DNA of 5,225 bases from Planctomycetota bacterium (GTDB lineage Bacteria; Planctomycetota; Planctomycetia; Pirellulales; Thermoguttaceae): positions 1 to 5,225 of the forward strand of contig JAEWUR010000767.1 in NCBI GenBank assembly GCA_023397045.1, in the 5' to 3' direction. A model generated the notes under the pieces. The model ran no database searches. It was not told the DNA's origin and saw only the letters and a program-made list of their open reading frames with translations. A program made the translations under genes and the position numbers. Below are positions 4,371 to 5,225 of the stretch, piece after piece. Every line of letters starts with the position of its first letter. The stretch's first letter is position 1.

Positions 4371-5225
4371 CTATACCTTGACGGCGCGGCCTTTGGCAAC
4401 CGATTCGGTCTGCTTCTGGCAGAGGACGATGGCGTCGCGGGCCAACTCGCCGGCCAACAGCGGCGAGGGCGTGTTGTTGCGGACGGCGCGGGTCGCCTCG
4501 GTCAATTCGGCGACAAACGCGTCGACCGGATCACCTGAGCCGAGCTTCGGCCGGGTCACCTTGCCGTCGGCCGTCAAAACGGTCAGCGGCGTCACGGCGT
4601 CGTCGACCTTGGCCAACGCGGCGTAGTTGAAGAACAGCGTCGCCTTTTCGAGATAGAGTTCGAAGGCGTGGGTGAACGGCCGGCCCTGCTGATCGATCAC
4701 GCCGCAGGTGGCGGTCACCATGCGAGCCGGATCGAAAAGGAACTGCGTGCTGAACCGCTCGACAACTTGGCCGCGCATCGTGCCGACACTCTGAACCGCC
4801 TTCGGCATGCCAAAAATCAGCCGAATGAAATGGGCGTCGTGGACGTGCAGGTCGAGCATCGGGCCGCCGCATCGGTCGGGATCGTAAAAATCCTTCAGCC
4901 AGACCGGGTCGGAGATCATCCGCTTGAAGTGCCCGCCGAGCAGACGGCCGTACTTGCCGCTCTGGATCACATCGTAGGCGTAACGATACTCGGGAAAGAA
5001 GGCCAGCACTTGGCCGATCGAAAGCAGCTTGCCGGCTTTTTGGGCCGCATGGACCATCCGCGTGGCGTCGGAGGTGTTCATCGCGATCGGCTTCTCGCAC
5101 AGGACGTTCTTGCCGGCCTTCGACGCGGCAACGGCCACCTTGGCATGCCATGCCGGCGGCAGGCAGATGTCGATCATGTCCAACTGCGGATCGGCCAGCA
5201 TCTCGTCGAGATCGGCGTATCGAGC
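4371..5225 (-). CDS. Gfo/Idh/MocA family oxidoreductase (partial, N-terminus outside the window)
   Basis: The frame is open through the right edge; 284 residues are visible. The start of the Rossmann fold with its GxGxxG nucleotide-binding loop, usually some 50 to 60 residues more, is missing. Visible marks, numbered from the edge: DMIDICLPPAWH (16-27), the CEKP motif (43-46) with the lysine that usually serves in NAD(P) and substrate binding, and the catalytic-region block GGPMLDLHVHDAH (120-132) with D125, H129 and D130. The rest is the alpha/beta C-terminal domain. Members are NAD(P)-dependent, mostly soluble oxidoreductases acting on sugars, inositols or related compounds, some of them secreted; the substrate cannot be told here. 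The ATG at 5201 lies inside the fold (codons ARYADLDE precede it), so it is not the real start. The gene ends at 4371 with TAG, close to repeat copy 2. The family call is firm. Confidence 0.9.
   Translation of the reverse strand, partial: ARYADLDEMLADPQLDMIDICLPPAWHAKVAVAASKAGKNVLCEKPIAMNTSDATRMVHAAQKAGKLLSIGQVLAFFPEYRYAYDVIQSGKYGRLLGGHFKRMISDPVWLKDFYDPDRCGGPMLDLHVHDAHFIRLIFGMPKAVQSVGTMRGQVVERFSTQFLFDPARMVTATCGVIDQQGRPFTHAFELYLEKATLFFNYAALAKVDDAVTPLTVLTADGKVTRPKLGSGDPVDAFVAELTEATRAVRNNTPSPLLAGELARDAIVLCQKQTESVAKGRAVKV

Noticed and set aside
4306..4626. Plus-strand 106-codon frame beginning MRSPHPNPLPAGEGTG
   Set aside because: Its start lies in the second dispersed repeat and the rest is antisense to the dehydrogenase gene.

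Overview
The window looks like a stretch of planctomycete-type chromosome (Pirellulales-like) with the end of an integrated genetic element on its left. The lineage call is inference. It rests on GC-rich codon use in the right-hand genes, a DUF5009 acyltransferase, a DUF3592 membrane protein and a Gfo/Idh/MocA dehydrogenase as neighbours, a dispersed CCCTCACCCTAACCCTCTCCC palindrome of a kind I associate with these genomes, and a tRNA with no encoded CCA.

Left part (1 to about 1239): the minus strand carries the first 178 codons of a gene that runs off the left edge. The protein resembles the N-terminus of primase/helicase proteins of integrative elements. It starts at 535 behind a strong Shine-Dalgarno, and a distant inverted repeat in its leader could pair with that Shine-Dalgarno. 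About 660 bases without a convincing gene follow. They hold an inverted repeat (735-765) and a cluster of GCGTCAC/GTGACGC motifs in both orientations (938-1036, with related GTGTCACG copies to 1091). The segment ends in the 3' part of a tRNA-Arg(UCU), from the anticodon loop to the discriminator base (1198-1239), with no matching 5' half. This is what the distal att site of an element integrated into a tRNA 3' end looks like. The intact tRNA, and probably the integrase, would then lie to the left of the window.

Middle (1240-2967): what appears to be original chromosomal sequence resumes with a well-formed ribosome-binding site and start codon and about 27 codons resembling the start of a planctomycete MFS transporter, frameshifted and then cut off: a likely gene relic. 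After about 200 bases of non-coding DNA with a perfect TATAAT comes a complete plus-strand gene for a ten-helix DUF5009/HGSNAT-like acyltransferase (1606-2763). The space behind it holds one copy of the dispersed palindrome.

Right part (2968-5225): a minus-strand DUF3592 membrane protein (2968-4173) lies convergent with the acyltransferase gene. Its upstream region contains a short perfect palindrome and a second, oppositely oriented copy of the dispersed repeat. That copy sits just behind the 3' end of a minus-strand Gfo/Idh/MocA oxidoreductase whose N-terminus is cut by the right edge. The three chromosomal genes have separate spacers and repeats between them and do not look like an operon. 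The acyltransferase-like and dehydrogenase-like proteins both belong to families that often act on sugars, but nothing here ties them to one pathway. The most interesting part is the element end: the repeat cluster, the tRNA fragment and the leader of the primase-like gene.
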